From Mesobacillus subterraneus (lineage in GTDB: Bacteria; Bacillota; Bacilli; Bacillales; Cytobacillaceae), in the NCBI RefSeq assembly GCF_023715485.1, contig NZ_JAMBOF010000002.1, forward strand, positions 372,001 to 436,000: a stretch of 64,000 bases of DNA. Direction: 5' to 3'. Position numbers and translations under genes: made by a program. Under the pieces are notes generated by a model. The model was given only the letters and a program-made list of their open reading frames with translations. It did not search any database and had not been told where the DNA came from. Below are positions 56,554 to 64,000 of the stretch, piece by piece; the stretch's first letter is position 1; each line of letters starts with the position of its first letter.

Positions 56554-57102
56554 CTAAAAAATTAAGTAAGGATTTATTCCTTCCTTTTGTTGAATATTGA
56601 AACCTTTTTTTGGTTCAACGAAAAAGGTAAGCGGCCTGTTAGAGTTATTAAACATTGCCTCTCTTAAATCTTCGGCTTTTTGACGTCTTGAATTAAAGGA
56701 TGATTCCTTCATCTCAATGATGAACGTATGATTGTAGCTGAGAAAAACTTCTGTCCTTCTTACTCCGCGCGCCTTTGTCTTTTTAACATGCATAAGCGAA
56801 AACCATACACAAAAATCATCATTGTATGATTTAGTCGGGAATAGCCAAATGCCTAAATTACAATTGATCTTTATCGGGCACATATTTATTTCTCCGAGTA
56901 TATTCCTCGTGCTTTTTCTACCTCCACGAAAATCAGAACCGAGCCCTAATAAAGTATTATTAATAATCTCGAGCGGCTTCAAATCTACAAGGAAAGTTCT
57001 TTCTCCTTCGATTACCCTGGTACATAACTTCCCAAGACTACTATATTCTCCTGTAATGAGCACAGTTTCTTGGTTTATCGTGTAATTTTTTAAGGTTTCC
57101 AT
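56554..57102 (-). CDS. comK: competence transcription factor ComK
   Basis: A 182-residue ComK homologue. Recognisable blocks are YTINQETVLITGEYSSLGKLCTRVIEG, VDLKPLEIINNTLLGLGSDFRGGRKSTRNILG, and IWLFPTKSYNDDFCVWFSLMHVKK. It should bind paired AT-boxes and activate DNA uptake genes. The C-terminus (PLTFFVEPKKGFNIQQ) is shorter than and unlike the B. subtilis tail that holds the MecA-binding FMLYPK motif, so its proteolytic control may differ. The ATG is preceded by GGAGGGTTAAGGG, with the ribosome site inside the last codons of a 46-codon leader ORF. Confidence 0.95.
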   Translation of the reverse strand: METLKNYTINQETVLITGEYSSLGKLCTRVIEGERTFLVDLKPLEIINNTLLGLGSDFRGGRKSTRNILGEINMCPIKINCNLGIWLFPTKSYNDDFCVWFSLMHVKKTKARGVRRTEVFLSYNHTFIIEMKESSFNSRRQKAEDLREAMFNNSNRPLTFFVEPKKGFNIQQKEGINPYLIF

Positions 57103-57105
57103 CCC

Positions 57106-57246
57106 TTAACCCTCCAGCTTCTTGAATAATTCAGCAGAAAGGGTATACTTACATAGTTGGTATACCCAACACAGATGTCCTCGGGAAATGTCCTCCAAGA
57201 CGTTATTTCCTGAGGTCTTTCTTTTGGTAAAGCTATTTTGCCCCAA
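57106..57246 (-). CDS. 46-residue leader ORF directly upstream of comK
   Basis: A TTG-started ORF preceded by GGAGAGGAGGTGA, 9 bases upstream, one of the best ribosome sites in the window. It ends with TAA 3 bases before the comK ATG, and its last codons contain the comK ribosome site, so the two are probably translationally coupled. The peptide begins MGQNSFTKRKTSGNNVLEDI and ends YTLSAELFKKLEG; it is basic at the start and amphipathic at the end. I recognise no family. Its RNA can also form two hairpins (57141-57167 and 57179-57215). It could be a regulatory leader peptide or a small competence protein. Confidence 0.6.
   Translation of the reverse strand: MGQNSFTKRKTSGNNVLEDISRGHLCWVYQLCKYTLSAELFKKLEG
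57141..57167 (-). promoter_or_regulatory. hairpin in the comK leader
   Basis: GGGTATAC and GTATACCC form a perfect 8-base stem with an 11-base loop, about 40 bases before the comK ATG and within the leader ORF. A second stem (CCTC-GGAAAT / ATTTCC-GAGG) is at 57179-57215. Both could make comK translation depend on ribosomes crossing the leader ORF. Confidence 0.5.
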
Positions 57247-57615
57247 TTTTGATACTCACCTCCTCTCCTATATCTTCGGTTTTAATAAAAACCCCTGCAG
57301 GTATTATTATATTAATTATTCTATTAATAAGTAAATCCGTAATTAAGCAGAAGAAAAATGCTGGTAATAACAGAATATTGATAAAGTTTTGTTTTATCAG
57401 TATAATATAATATTGTATTTTTGCTAAGGCTCATTTTCGAGTCCTTTTTTATTGGAAAAACAGCGCGAGTTATCCAAATATTAGAGTTAATTCTATTTTG
57501 ATAGCAGAAACCTGACTCATCCGTAAGCGGAAAATATTTTTCTTGAATTGTCTAAAATCTTTCACAATTACCTTCCCTTTGTTCTTACCACCCTTATTCA
57601 TACTTCTTTTAAGTG

Positions 57616-57648
57616 AAACTCATCTTTTTCAGTTTAAAAAATGATTTT
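57616..57648. promoter_or_regulatory. candidate ComK box (paired AT-boxes)
   Basis: AAAC-N5-TTTT (57616-57628) and a perfect AAAA-N5-TTTT (57636-57648) are 7 bases apart; the classical K-box spacing is 8, 18 or 31. The pair lies in the AT-rich 541-base region between the comK leader and the divergent sigma factor gene, 140 bases before the latter. Nothing else in 57247-57787 looks coding. Confidence 0.4.
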
Positions 57649-57787
57649 CCAGCGTAAATAATAGTTTATTTTTGCTTTTTAGCCTCGAAAACTCATTTTA
57701 AGAAATTAGTCAACCCGCTAGGTAAGCAGTATGTTAAAGCTACCCGGGAATACAATTGAGAATCGCGCGATCTGAAAGGATTCGCAA

Positions 57788-58279
57788 ATGGAGTGTTTTG
57801 ACCAATTAGCAAAACAATATGAACCTATGATTCACAAAATCATCCGCTCGCTCAATATCTATAAAAATAAACAAGAGTTTTTTCATAATGGGCTTATCGG
57901 TCTATGGGAAGCTTCGGAGACATTTGACCCAGCAAAGGGCGAATTTACAAACTATGCGTACACATATATTAAGGGCCGGATTTTAAATGAATTGAATAAA
58001 ATGAACAGGCATTTAGACCAAAGTGTTTCCCCAAAAGAGGAATATTGGGAAACCATTGAAGAACAGAATCCAGTCATTCCTTTAGAAACTGAAATTCTGC
58101 TCAGTTACTGCCAGGATCTTTCGGAAAAAGAAACGAAATGGGTGATTTATACCTGTGTAGAATTCCTGTCTGTGCGTGAAATCGCTAAAAAAGAGAATGT
58201 TTCTATCTCGGCCGTAAAACAGTGGCGGAATGGTGCAAAGAGAAAGCTCCAAGGTGGCCTTCTAGAAATTATAGACTAA
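57788..58279 (+). CDS. sigma-70 family RNA polymerase sigma factor, divergent from comK
   Basis: A 163-residue short sigma factor. Region 2 is visible at about 8-75 (FFHNGLIGLWEASETFDPAKGEFTNYAYTYI) and region 4 at about 105-155 (LSEKETKWVIYTCVEFLSVREIAKKENVSISAVKQWRNGAKRKLQ). Region 3 is missing, as in ECF-size factors, though the region-2 wording is nearer to SigH/ComX-like factors. No anti-sigma gene follows; a terminator comes directly after the stop. The start has AAAGGA upstream. A role in competence is suggested by location only. Confidence 0.87.
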   Translation: MECFDQLAKQYEPMIHKIIRSLNIYKNKQEFFHNGLIGLWEASETFDPAKGEFTNYAYTYIKGRILNELNKMNRHLDQSVSPKEEYWETIEEQNPVIPLETEILLSYCQDLSEKETKWVIYTCVEFLSVREIAKKENVSISAVKQWRNGAKRKLQGGLLEIID

Positions 58280-58281
58280 AA

Positions 58282-58321
58282 AAAGCCTGAAACCGGTTCT
58301 TTATTTACGGTTTCAGGCCTT
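58282..58321. terminator. bidirectional terminator after the sigma factor gene
   Basis: A 14-base stem (AAAGCCTGAAACCG with CGGTTTCAGGC-CTT) and a 12-base loop between convergent genes, T/A-rich on both sides. Confidence 0.88.
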
Positions 58322-58336
58322 TATATTTTGGTGGTT

Positions 58337-58606
58337 TTATAGAGCATCTTGCCAGTTCTCCGATGTCAGTGCCATAAATCTTTCTTTGTCTTTGTTCGCG
58401 AGGGCCAGGTCGATTTCTTCTGTTCTTTTTTTCTTGAGGAACTCCATTTGAACCTTTTTGATGATTTCATTAGCACCTTCTGTGTACCTTGTTTTTTCAC
58501 GAGTCAGAATCAGGTTTGTATTGTCGGGGTCGTGCATAGTATCCATATACATATTCAAATCCATGTCTTGTTTATAGTAATTAGAGTTCTTTTCATTTTT
58601 CATCAC
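58337..58606 (-). CDS. yhzC: IDEAL-domain protein (YhzC-like)
   Basis: An 89-residue hydrophilic protein. The C-terminal third contains IDLALANKDKERFMALTSEN, the pattern of the IDEAL domain (I-D-x-A-L-x-x-x-D-K-x-x-F-M). In B. subtilis a small IDEAL protein, YhzC, is the neighbour of comK, which supports the name. The N-terminal part (MDLNMYMDTMHDPDN) is unusual in its Met/Asp content. Function unknown, possibly a protein-interaction adaptor. Confidence 0.83.
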   Translation of the reverse strand: MMKNEKNSNYYKQDMDLNMYMDTMHDPDNTNLILTREKTRYTEGANEIIKKVQMEFLKKKRTEEIDLALANKDKERFMALTSENWQDAL

Positions 58607-58640
58607 AATCCCTACTTTCTGTGGGTTTAATTGTTAGTTA

Positions 58641-58832
58641 CTATTTACCCAAAGTTTCGAGAAAATAACGTTCATAGTAATGAATATTATCTGAATATGG
58701 AAATTTCGTGGTTTCCGTTAATGGATAGACATGCTTCTTTTTGCGATCAAAAATTGCACCTGTGAAACCCAGTTTTTCAAGCGCAACTTCATAATAAGAT
58801 TGTGTCCTGTACTCTCTTAAAAATATTTTCAC
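58641..58832 (-). CDS. hypothetical short protein, 63 residues
   Basis: From the GTG at 58832 this reads MKIFLREYRTQSYYEVALEK.. and ends ..YYERYFLETLGK, a mixed alpha/beta composition that looks like a real small domain. The open frame continues upstream to 58886 without a ribosome site. It ends 34 bases before the IDEAL-domain gene on the same strand. I do not recognise the family, and no strong ribosome site is seen. Confidence 0.45.
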   Translation of the reverse strand: MKIFLREYRTQSYYEVALEKLGFTGAIFDRKKKHVYPLTETTKFPYSDNIHYYERYFLETLGK

Positions 58833-58986
58833 TTTACTTATCTGATAGGAACTTACACAAATTACTATATTAAAAAAATAATACAATCATATTAAATAAC
58901 GGTTAAAAGCACTAAATCCACCTTTCTTTCTTTTATTATGTAAAAGGATATTTTCCTCTACTTACTAAAAGAAGGAAGTGTGATGG

Positions 58987-60108
58987 ATGAGTACTAAACG
59001 TGAACATATTTATGAAATTCATTATATTCGGGCCATCGCTAGTTTAATGGTCCTTCTTGTACATGTTTCTGCAGCCTACTTTTACCAACATGGCCAGAAA
59101 TATAATGATTACACATTTTTCATTAATCAGATCAGCCGTTTCGGCACACCAATGTTTGCAATGATGAGCGGATTTCTTCTTTTCTATCAGACTAGAAAGA
59201 AGGGTTTTAACTTTAAGAGATTTTTATCAAGCCGCTTCACGAAGATAGGTATCCCGTTTCTTGTATGGAGCAGTTTTTATTTCTTATTTATGTATTTTGT
59301 CTTAAAAATTAATCCTATGAAAGATGGTATAGATACCTTTCTTCTCAATTTTTTCTCAGGAAATGCTTTTTACCATTTGTATTTTATAGCGATCGTTTTT
59401 CAGTTTTATCTTATTTTCCCGTTATTGCAGGTTATACGTTCGAAGATGCTCTGGTCTTTCCTATTAATATTGGCAGCAGTAATCAACTTTTACTTTTTGG
59501 AAGTAGATGTTTCTAGTCAATTCGAGGGAACATTAGGAGTAATACTTAGCCAGAGAGCGTTTCTTCCGGAATGGATTTTCTTTTTTATTTTTGGAGGCTT
59601 TTTAGCTTATCACTGGGAACCTCTTCTTGCCTTCTCAAAGAAATATAAAATAGTACTAAGTGTGGCTGCAGTTATTGTTACTGTTCTCGCCGTGATGGAA
59701 TACAAGAGCGTTGGCTCAATTCCTTCAAATAGAGCAGCCAATTTCATCAATATACCGATTTTGACATTGTTCATGGCGGGAATTATGGATAATATCAAGA
59801 AAATCCGACTTGCAGAAAAATTCCTGAAGGAAATAGGAAGCCTATCAATGGCCATCTATCTGATTCATCCGTTTGTTATAAATATCTTCGAAAGAATTGC
59901 TCCTGCAATCCTTTGGAAGACATCTTTATTCCCAATCACCTTTGGGCTAATCCTGTTAGCAACGATCTTGATAACCAAGCTAATACAGCTGCTTCCTTTC
60001 AGCACCTATATTTTAACTGTGCCTAAGCTTAAAGGTTCTAATGGCGGACCTCAAAGTAAACAACGTTTTAATAAAGAACCATTCGTCACCCTGGCTAAGA
60101 ATCAATAA
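58987..60108 (+). CDS. membrane acyltransferase 3 family protein
   Basis: A 373-residue protein with about ten membrane segments and the family opening IHYIRAIASLMVLLVHVSAAYF, whose Arg and His match the Acyl_transf_3 catalytic region. The MSGFLLFYQTRKKGFNFKRFLSSRFTKIGIPFLVW segment is also typical. It should O-acetylate (or O-acylate) a cell-surface glycan from acyl-CoA. AGGAAG lies upstream. It is a single gene, so its substrate is not shown by context; the Pse-containing polymer of the main operon is one candidate. Confidence 0.9.
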   Translation: MSTKREHIYEIHYIRAIASLMVLLVHVSAAYFYQHGQKYNDYTFFINQISRFGTPMFAMMSGFLLFYQTRKKGFNFKRFLSSRFTKIGIPFLVWSSFYFLFMYFVLKINPMKDGIDTFLLNFFSGNAFYHLYFIAIVFQFYLIFPLLQVIRSKMLWSFLLILAAVINFYFLEVDVSSQFEGTLGVILSQRAFLPEWIFFFIFGGFLAYHWEPLLAFSKKYKIVLSVAAVIVTVLAVMEYKSVGSIPSNRAANFINIPILTLFMAGIMDNIKKIRLAEKFLKEIGSLSMAIYLIHPFVINIFERIAPAILWKTSLFPITFGLILLATILITKLIQLLPFSTYILTVPKLKGSNGGPQSKQRFNKEPFVTLAKNQ

Positions 60109-60119
60109 AAATCTTCTTA

Positions 60120-60157
60120 AAAGAGAGCTATTGTTTAACCAACAAATAGCTCTCTTT
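60120..60157 (+). terminator. terminator of the acyltransferase gene
   Basis: AAAGAGAGCTATTGTT pairs with AACAAATAGCTCTCTTT (one bulge), followed by CTT. Confidence 0.85.
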
Positions 60158-60348
60158 CTTACATAAACTATTACTCTTCCTTATATTTGTTTTTTGATAA
60201 CTGTTCAATCTTTTAACCTTTTGCTTGCTTCTCCTGGGTTGCTGCTGGCTGTAATCGCACTCCCGACAATGGCAACTTTAACATTTCTTAGCACATCTAC
60301 CATACCGTATAAGGAAGAATCCGCTCATTCCCCTTCTAAGTCAATAAA

Positions 60349-60381
60349 AAAAGAACAGCTATTTTAGCAGCTGCTCCTTTT
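60349..60381 (-). terminator. terminator of the amidase gene
   Basis: AAAGGAGCAGCT and AGCTGTTCTTTT form a stem with two G-U pairs; TTT follows on the minus strand. It lies about 10 bases beyond the stop codon of the amidase gene. Confidence 0.75.
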
Positions 60382-60390
60382 AACATTACT

Positions 60391-61089
60391 TCATTTCCCC
60401 TCTAAAACCTTAGCCCAATCAAACAAACTGCCTGGGTCTGTTTTCCGCTCTGGAGCATATTCATCATGACCAATTATGTGTTCTCTATCTCTTTTTATCT
60501 TCTTGTTCCTCGTGATAATGTCGTCTAGCAATAGAATAAGAGCTGCATACTGGGCATCTGTGTAGCCGATATGTTCCATCGGAATTTTTTTATAGTGCTC
60601 CGAGGACATCATTGCCGCCATTTCTGCTTCTGTTCCAATTGCCATGAGTTCAATGCCAATCGAGTATTTATTCAAGCGGTCTCTGTAATCAGGGAATTCA
60701 AGCAAATCTCCTTTCCCGGCATGGCGCGCAGCACGGGATTCCGGCAGTAAATAGTATATTTCACCGTTCCGATCAATCATATAATGAGGAGAGACTTCAT
60801 ACTCAATATAAGTTTTCCGGACTTCATCGTACACATATGGATTTTCCGGATTCATCACTGCATTACTGGAAAAATGAAGCACGATATGCGTTTTCACATC
60901 ACTGCGTGGCACAAAATTTAGCTTAGGCATAAAGTCTCTAATAACCGGTACTTGTACTTCGGGCTGTGAATCCTCTGGCTTTGGACGTGCTTCCACCTTA
61001 ACCACAGCCTTCTCTTCAATACCGGCAGAGCAGCCGCCACTCAGCAATAATAAAATGGACAAAACGTCCAACAATCCCCTTCTATACAT
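60391..61089 (-). CDS. N-acetylmuramoyl-L-alanine amidase (Amidase_2), lipoprotein
   Basis: A 232-residue exported amidase. LLLLSGGCSAG at about 13-23 is a lipobox with the lipidated Cys. The Amidase_2 (PGRP-like) domain covers about 65-230: IVLHFSSNA holds the first Zn-binding His, SPHYMIDRNGEIYYLL and ARHAGKG are standard, and EHIIGHDEYAPERKTDPGSLFDW holds the second His. It should cleave the lactyl-amide bond of muropeptides. The ATG at 61089 has GGGTGAG upstream; a TTG at 61101 is in frame. The 292 bases to the next gene hold only promoter-type sequence. Confidence 0.9.
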   Translation of the reverse strand: MYRRGLLDVLSILLLLSGGCSAGIEEKAVVKVEARPKPEDSQPEVQVPVIRDFMPKLNFVPRSDVKTHIVLHFSSNAVMNPENPYVYDEVRKTYIEYEVSPHYMIDRNGEIYYLLPESRAARHAGKGDLLEFPDYRDRLNKYSIGIELMAIGTEAEMAAMMSSEHYKKIPMEHIGYTDAQYAALILLLDDIITRNKKIKRDREHIIGHDEYAPERKTDPGSLFDWAKVLEGK

Positions 61090-61393
61090 CTTCTCACCCA
61101 ACGTCCCTATCTCTTTAATTTTTATTTATAAATAATTCGTTATCAAAGGTGAAATAACCTTTTTCATAAATTGCCCCCTTCTATCTTGGTATAATGAATT
61201 TTTATCTATCAAAGGTGCGAATGACAAATTAAAAAATATAAACCAGCCTTCCATTTTATATGCAGATTGTTAAAATTATGAAACTAAGATTAATCCACCC
61301 TTTTTGGTTTGCATTTTGATAGAATGTAGGTGATTTACCACTTTGTTCCTAGCTTAGTCGCAATACTACATATTCTTACAAGGGGGAAATATT

Positions 61394-63028
61394 ATGAATC
61401 ACCAGAACAAGTTTTACCGGAAATTCTTGTCTTTAGCTGCTTCTGCTGCTCTTTTGACATCAATCGCTGTTCCAGCAGTATCAGCCAACATGAAGGGCCA
61501 GAAGCCTGGCAAGCCCTACGAGTTAACTATCATGCATACGAATGATACGCATGCTCATTTAGACACTGTCGCAAAACGTGTTGCGGCCATTAAGCAGGTA
61601 CGGGAAGAAAGCGCCAACACTTTGTTATTAGACGCTGGGGATGTGTTTTCAGGAACTTTGTATTTTAACGAATATGAAGGACTCGCAGATTTGGAGTTCA
61701 TGAACCTGGCAGGCTATGATGCCATGACTTTCGGAAACCATGAATTTGACAAGGGGACTGCTACTCTAGCAAACTTTGTCAAAGATGCAGATTTTCCATT
61801 TGTCAGCGCGAACGTAAACTTTGAGACTGACCAAAATATAAATATGTTTTCCAATAACGAAATTTCTCCGGAACCAAATGATGGCGAAGTTTACAAAGGA
61901 TTCGTAAAAGAGGTAAACGGAGAAAAAATCGGGATCTTCGGTCTCACGACAGCTGAAACAGTAGATATCTCCAGCCCTGGCCCAGATGTCCAATTCAATG
62001 ACTACATCAATGAGGCAAAAGCAGCAGTTAAAGCTTTTGAAGATCAAGGAATCAATAAGATTGTTGCCTTAACTCACATCGGCCTGAATGATGGCGGCGG
62101 AGACAATGATCTGATGTTAGCGGAGGAAGTAGAAGGCATTGATGTTATTGTCGGCGGACACACTCACGTTAAATTGACTGAACCAGTTTTTGTAGAGGCT
62201 GGCAAAGAACCTACAGTCATCGTGCAGGCAAATGAGTACGGAAAATTCCTCGGTACTCTGGATGTGAAATTTAATAAAAATGGGAAAGTAGTCGAATATG
62301 CAGGTGAGTTGTTAGACGTCAAAGCTTATCCGGAGGATCCTGAAGCTGCGAAAATCTTGAATGAAAAATACAAACCTGCCGTTGATGAAATGAAACAAAC
62401 GGTTATTGGCACCACAACCGTTGAATTAGTTGGCGGCAACCCTGCCGCAAGAACTGGCGAAACAAATCTAGGAAACCTGATTACTGATGGAATGCTGGCC
62501 AAAGCGAAAACCATCAATCATAATACGGTAATAGCGGTTCAAAACGGCGGCGGAATTCGAACATCCGTCGATGCTGGAGAAATCACCATGGCAAAGGTGC
62601 TCGAAGTAATGCCTTTCGGTAACTCTTTAGGAATCATGCAGCTTACAGGTGCTGAAATCAAAGAGGCATTGGAACATAGCGTCAAAGATGCTCCAACAGC
62701 ATTCGGAGGATTCCTGCAAGTATCAGGCTTGAAATTCGGGTATGATAGCAGTCTGCCTGCAGGCCAAAGAGTCCAGTCCGTTGAAGTAAAAGAAGATGGC
62801 GTCAACTATGTAAGCGTAGAGCTTAATAAGACATATACAGTAGCAACTAACACCTTCACTGCCAAAGGCGGGGACGGATACGATGTCTTCGCAAAAGCTT
62901 ACAAGGAAGGCCGCGTCAGTGAACCTGGCTTCGTTGATTGGGAAATCTTCACGGAATATATTTCTGCACAAGAACAAAACACAGTAAGCCCTTCTGTGGA
63001 AGGAAGAATTGTCGATATAGCTAATTAA
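61394..63028 (+). CDS. secreted 5'-nucleotidase / metallophosphoesterase
   Basis: A 544-residue exported protein: signal peptide (about 1-33, ..VPAVSANM), metallophosphatase domain (about 40-330) with TIMHTNDTHAHLD, LLLDAGDVFSG, FGNHEFDKG and GGHTHVKL as metal ligands, and the C-terminal 5'-nucleotidase domain (about 345-510) with NGGGIRTSVDAG and KGGDGYDVF, the substrate-binding Phe/Asp site. It should release phosphate and nucleosides from extracellular nucleotides. No LPXTG anchor is present, so it is probably released. AAGGGGG is the ribosome site. Confidence 0.95.
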   Translation: MNHQNKFYRKFLSLAASAALLTSIAVPAVSANMKGQKPGKPYELTIMHTNDTHAHLDTVAKRVAAIKQVREESANTLLLDAGDVFSGTLYFNEYEGLADLEFMNLAGYDAMTFGNHEFDKGTATLANFVKDADFPFVSANVNFETDQNINMFSNNEISPEPNDGEVYKGFVKEVNGEKIGIFGLTTAETVDISSPGPDVQFNDYINEAKAAVKAFEDQGINKIVALTHIGLNDGGGDNDLMLAEEVEGIDVIVGGHTHVKLTEPVFVEAGKEPTVIVQANEYGKFLGTLDVKFNKNGKVVEYAGELLDVKAYPEDPEAAKILNEKYKPAVDEMKQTVIGTTTVELVGGNPAARTGETNLGNLITDGMLAKAKTINHNTVIAVQNGGGIRTSVDAGEITMAKVLEVMPFGNSLGIMQLTGAEIKEALEHSVKDAPTAFGGFLQVSGLKFGYDSSLPAGQRVQSVEVKEDGVNYVSVELNKTYTVATNTFTAKGGDGYDVFAKAYKEGRVSEPGFVDWEIFTEYISAQEQNTVSPSVEGRIVDIAN

Positions 63029-63033
63029 GGATG

Positions 63034-63070
63034 AACGCCCAGAACAGATTCTTGTTACTGGGCGTTTGTT
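63034..63070 (+). terminator. terminator of the 5'-nucleotidase gene
   Basis: A 9-base stem (AACGCCCAG / CTGGGCGTT) with a 15-base loop and TGTTTA after it. Confidence 0.88.
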
Positions 63071-63089
63071 TATAAGTCTTCTTTTGAGA

Positions 63090-63165
63090 AATGCAGGGAC
63101 GGTTCTTTCGTTTAATAAAATAACATATTTTTACAACTAAAACACTAGAACCGTCCCCATGTTTC
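63090..63165. repeat. REP-like inverted repeat pair (GGGACGGTTCT type)
   Basis: Two copies of a roughly 25-base unit face each other: GAAATGCAGGGACGGTTCTT at the left and, on the other strand, GAAACATGGGGACGGTTCTA at the right. The 11-base core (63096-63106 and 63147-63157) is perfect. The spacer is 40 bases of AT-rich DNA. Units with GGGACGGTTC cores are familiar from Bacillaceae intergenic regions and resemble REP elements moved by RAYT transposases. The right unit overlaps the end of argH. Confidence 0.65.
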
Positions 63166-64000
63166 AAAACCTAAATTTAACCAGCTCTTCCCTTTTTTGC
63201 TCCAAAGTCTGTACGACTCCTGCATAGTCTTCTAGGTCTCTACCGAGTTTCTCTTTTCTCTCACTTATCATCCGCTGGACTTCTTTCGGGCTTGGGCCCC
63301 CCTGGATGTCGCGGATTTGGATGAAGTATTCCGGAGAGATAATTTTTTGCCATTCTGCTTCAGTCAAAGAAACATCCACAAATTCTTTAATGACTTTATT
63401 AATGTCGGCAACATCCCACTCGTACAGTTCCTTCGCTTCCTTCACGGTCTGCTTGGAAATAAAACTAGCGATGGAGTGGGCTTTCCTGAATGGCACTCCG
63501 TATTCACGTGCCAGTGTATCGGCCAGTTCGGTAATTGTTATGCTGGACTTTTTCGCCATTTCCCGGGTATGTTCGCCATTCACCTTCAAGGTTGCGATGA
63601 CCGCATACATCAGCCTCCATACACGATTTGCATTGTTAAATGCACGGTACAAATGCGGCTGCAAATCATCTTCTGTATCAACAATATCGCCAAATGGGGT
63701 ATTGTGAACCATATTAAAAGCAGCGAGCGCGTCCCCATATGCACTGCTGGCGATCGAGCGGGAATGCTCGATCGACACAGGGTTACGCTTTTGCGGCATG
63801 ATGCTGCTGCATTGGACGTATGGATCGGCTACGTAAAAAGAACCGAATTCCCGTGTGACATGCTGAAGGAAATCCTGGATCCATCTGCCGGTGTTGACCA
63901 TGCTTGTCATCAATGCTGAAGCTGTTTCAAGCAGGTAGTCCCCTCCGCCAATTGAGTCATAAGAATTCTCGACAATCCCGTCAAAGCCCAGTAAATCCCG
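63164..64000 (-). CDS. argH: argininosuccinate lyase, 5'-truncated by the window edge
   Basis: The C-terminal 278 residues of a fumarase/aspartase-superfamily lyase that splits argininosuccinate into arginine and fumarate. The frame is open to the end of the window and reads RDLLGFDGIVENSYDSIGGG at its upstream end, so no start codon is assigned. CSSIMPQKRNP is the superfamily signature with the catalytic Ser loop; DDLQPHLYRAFNNANRV and the C-terminal IQGGPSPKEV are ArgH-like. The missing part should be about 200 residues. Its neighbours (argG or others) are outside the window. Confidence 0.92.
   Translation of the reverse strand, partial: RDLLGFDGIVENSYDSIGGGDYLLETASALMTSMVNTGRWIQDFLQHVTREFGSFYVADPYVQCSSIMPQKRNPVSIEHSRSIASSAYGDALAAFNMVHNTPFGDIVDTEDDLQPHLYRAFNNANRVWRLMYAVIATLKVNGEHTREMAKKSSITITELADTLAREYGVPFRKAHSIASFISKQTVKEAKELYEWDVADINKVIKEFVDVSLTEAEWQKIISPEYFIQIRDIQGGPSPKEVQRMISERKEKLGRDLEDYAGVVQTLEQKREELVKFRF

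Noticed and set aside
57122-57334. 70-codon plus-strand frame opposite the comK leader
   Set aside because: No ribosome site; it is the complement of the better-supported 46-codon leader ORF.
60194-60367. 57-codon open frame (hydrophobic start, ..ALPTMATLTFLST..) in the gap after the acyltransferase gene
   Set aside because: It starts at a TTG without a ribosome site and its end overlaps the amidase terminator. It looks protein-like but nothing else supports it.

Overview
The window reads as a chromosome segment of a low-GC, Gram-positive, endospore-former-type Bacillota, most likely Bacillaceae (Bacillus/Mesobacillus-like). The support is AGGAGG-type ribosome sites, frequent TTG/GTG starts, intrinsic terminators, a comK with a yhzC-like IDEAL-domain neighbour, an xpaC-telA pair, a GntP permease next to a CoA-transferase, and CWB2 wall-binding proteins. 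No rRNA, tRNA, CRISPR array, phage or intact insertion sequence was seen.

Layout. (1) 62-3137, minus: GntP-family permease and fused acyl-CoA transferase. (2) 3484-27271, minus: a roughly 24-kb polysaccharide operon read from right to left. It begins with a Wzz-like adaptor, tyrosine kinase and PHP-type phosphatase, then a structured RNA that looks like the EAR/epsC antitermination element followed by a terminator. Next come galU, a priming sugar transferase, a pseudaminic acid set (pseB, pseC, spsF-like, pseG, pseH, pseI, plus an extra acetyltransferase and an SDR), Wzx flippase, LIC12162-type transferase, Wzy-like polymerase and a GT2. After an internal terminator follow a GT4, a TagA-type transferase, manC and rmlACDB. 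(3) 27503-32543: a secreted SGNH hydrolase and two CWB2 wall proteins, with a broken CWB2 fragment between them. (4) 32875-42540: telA-xpaC, a 35-codon gene with a SigB-like promoter, a 1939-residue secreted multidomain protein, and a HupE/UreJ-type membrane protein. (5) 42648-47564: PRD regulator, glpD (with a GlpP-type leader hairpin) and glpK. (6) 47904-50512: a three-gene unit that resembles a type VII secretion substrate with partner proteins. (7) 50929-56467: DUF5317 protein with a 37-residue membrane partner, GGDEF/HD-GYP protein, small lipoprotein-like protein, galE, and an SH3b-NlpC/P60 endopeptidase. (8) 56554-58832: comK with a 46-codon leader ORF, a divergent sigma factor, an IDEAL-domain protein and a short hypothetical. 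(9) 58987-64000: membrane acyltransferase, lipoprotein amidase, secreted 5'-nucleotidase, a REP-like inverted repeat and a 5'-truncated argH.

How the parts fit. The main operon encodes the supply of UDP-Glc, dTDP-Rha, GDP-Man and CMP-Pse-type sugars, priming on undecaprenyl phosphate, flipping and polymerisation, with a phosphotyrosine control loop. The suspected EAR RNA lies upstream of at least two intrinsic terminators inside the same operon, which fits processive antitermination. galE is about 27 kb away, outside the operon. The least expected items are the comK leader ORF, the comK-divergent sigma factor with ComK-box-like sequence, the possible T7SS cluster, and the extra SDR/acetyltransferase in the pseudaminate set. 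All functional statements rest on motif recognition by eye; no database search was run.
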